DNA of 12,893 nt, taken from assembly GCA_035253645.1 (NCBI GenBank), contig DATFBW010000248.1, positions 1 through 12,893 on the forward strand, given 5' to 3'. This document shows positions 12,429 to 12,893 of the stretch, one piece after another. The position numbers and the translations under genes were made by a program. This DNA is from DASYRX01 sp035253645. Its GTDB lineage: Bacteria > Gemmatimonadota > Gemmatimonadetes > Gemmatimonadales > Gemmatimonadaceae. The notes under the pieces were generated by a model that saw only the letters and a program-made list of their open reading frames with translations, was not told the origin of the DNA and did no database searches. Numbering within the stretch: position 1 is the stretch's first letter; every line of letters begins with the position of its first letter.

Positions 12429-12893
12429 GGGTGTCACTCGCTTCGGTTCGAGCTTGGCGGCCCAAAGCCCGGAGTTGAAATCGGTGAAAAGCACCTGGCC
12501 TTTCCACGGCATCGCGTTCATCACAAACGGCGCGTTCGCCGTGAACCCTTTCGGGTCGTAGGGCTTGAACACCGCGATTTCCCGCCGCTGTTCGGCGATG
12601 TTGCCTAACAACTCGCCCGAAACATCCACCACCCGCACGCCACCGTCGTAATACGCCTGATACAACACGTCATCCTCGACGATGATGTCGTGCGACCCGT
12701 AATCCTCCAGATGGTAGCGACCAACCTTCTTGGGGTTCATCGGATCCGTGAAATCGACGATGTGCGTGTAGCCGCCTGACGTCTGCGCGATACCACCGGG
12801 TGTCGTCATCGCATTGAAGTAATTCGTCCCTTCCCATACGCGGCCTTGCCGGCTCATCTCCTCGTCACCGATGAAGAGGTATGTCTTTCCTGT
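12426..12893 (-). CDS. LVIVD-repeat (beta-propeller-like) protein, C-terminal part, 5' end outside window
   Basis: The frame is open from the right window edge (TGKTYLFIGDEEMSRQG...) to TAA at 12426, giving 156 visible residues. The internal ATG at 12857 is not taken as the start, since the propeller pattern continues upstream. Repeats of the LVIVD kind are visible: YTHIVDFTDPMNPKKVGRYH, then DIIVEDDVLYQAYYDGGVRV ending in VVDVSG, then GQVLFTDFNSGLWAAKLEP. Such proteins are usually exported and often have unknown ligands; no signal peptide can be judged because the N-terminus is missing. A heptamer array begins right at the stop codon. Confidence 0.8.
   Translation of the reverse strand, partial: TGKTYLFIGDEEMSRQGRVWEGTNYFNAMTTPGGIAQTSGGYTHIVDFTDPMNPKKVGRYHLEDYGSHDIIVEDDVLYQAYYDGGVRVVDVSGELLGNIAEQRREIAVFKPYDPKGFTANAPFVMNAMPWKGQVLFTDFNSGLWAAKLEPKRVTP

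Larger units (their letters stand above)
335..12609. repeat. Dispersed octamer GCCTAACG / CGTTAGGC (28 copies of the 7-mer core)
   Basis: GCCTAAC on the plus strand starts at 1270, 1609, 1645, 3725, 4693, 4902, 5490, 5712, 6608, 6677, 10606, 10852, 11443, 11747 and 12603. Its complement GTTAGGC starts at 335, 645, 1247, 2135, 3455, 6141, 7080, 7563, 7919, 9295, 9758, 11146 and 11936. Of the 28, 22 extend to GCCTAACG. Hexamer-only matches lie at 1432, 2819, 3821 and 10771. About 1.6 copies of the 7-mer would be expected for this length and composition. Strands are balanced (15 and 13), and 27 of 28 are inside coding sequence, close to the coding share of the window. Confidence 0.9.

Noticed and set aside
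335..12609. Reading the GCCTAACG word as Chi or KOPS.
   Set aside because: Copies are split 15 to 13 between strands with no orientation bias, unlike replication-oriented signals. A longer region spanning known replication polarity would be needed to reopen this.
1..12893. tRNA, rRNA or riboswitch genes.
   Set aside because: No cloverleaf, rRNA-like segment or known riboswitch core was recognised by eye on either strand.

Overview
The window is GC-rich DNA (roughly 60% G+C) from a diderm (Gram-negative) bacterium. The gene set fits a soil-type Gemmatimonadota or an Acidobacteria-like relative: an FtsX/MacB-type permease of the acidobacterial kind, a secreted M14 peptidase with a long C-terminal extension, an OmpA-family protein with Ig-like domains, and an LVIVD-repeat protein. 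The phylum is inferred from gene style only; no rRNA or marker gene is present.

Layout from left to right. Positions 3-1436 (+) hold the 3' part of an ABC-transporter permease. It is followed by a 34-codon membrane microprotein with a textbook Shine-Dalgarno (1454-1558, +). An aquaporin-family channel (1555-2196, -) converges on it, and the two stop codons overlap. Next come a tandem heptamer array, an intrinsic terminator and an OmpA-like outer-membrane protein (2312-3811, -). A compact threonine operon, thrA-thrB-thrC, reads leftward (8686 to 3934, -); both of its junctions are 4-bp GTGA stop/start overlaps. A divergent intergenic region leads to a 946-residue secreted zinc carboxypeptidase (8873-11713, +). 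Two leftward genes close the window: a small multi-pass membrane protein (11869-12285, -) and the C-terminal part of an LVIVD-repeat protein running off the right edge (12426-12893, -).

How the genes work together. thrA, thrB and thrC encode the aspartate-to-threonine route: aspartokinase and homoserine dehydrogenase in one polypeptide, then homoserine kinase and threonine synthase. Only the aspartate-semialdehyde dehydrogenase step is absent here. The other genes are envelope, transport or secretion functions with no evident common pathway.

The strongest unexplained signal is not a gene. The heptamer GCCTAAC (usually GCCTAACG) or its complement occurs 28 times in 12.9 kb, against about 1.6 expected from base composition. 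It falls on both strands, almost always inside genes, in every stop-free codon phase. A second signal is a set of tandem 7-bp arrays built on TTAG/CTAA that start at or just after the stop codons of three genes. One is telomere-like, with G-quadruplex potential. Together they suggest a genome-wide DNA-level signal (for example an uptake sequence, a protein-binding or methylation site, or a gene-end element) of which I know no description.
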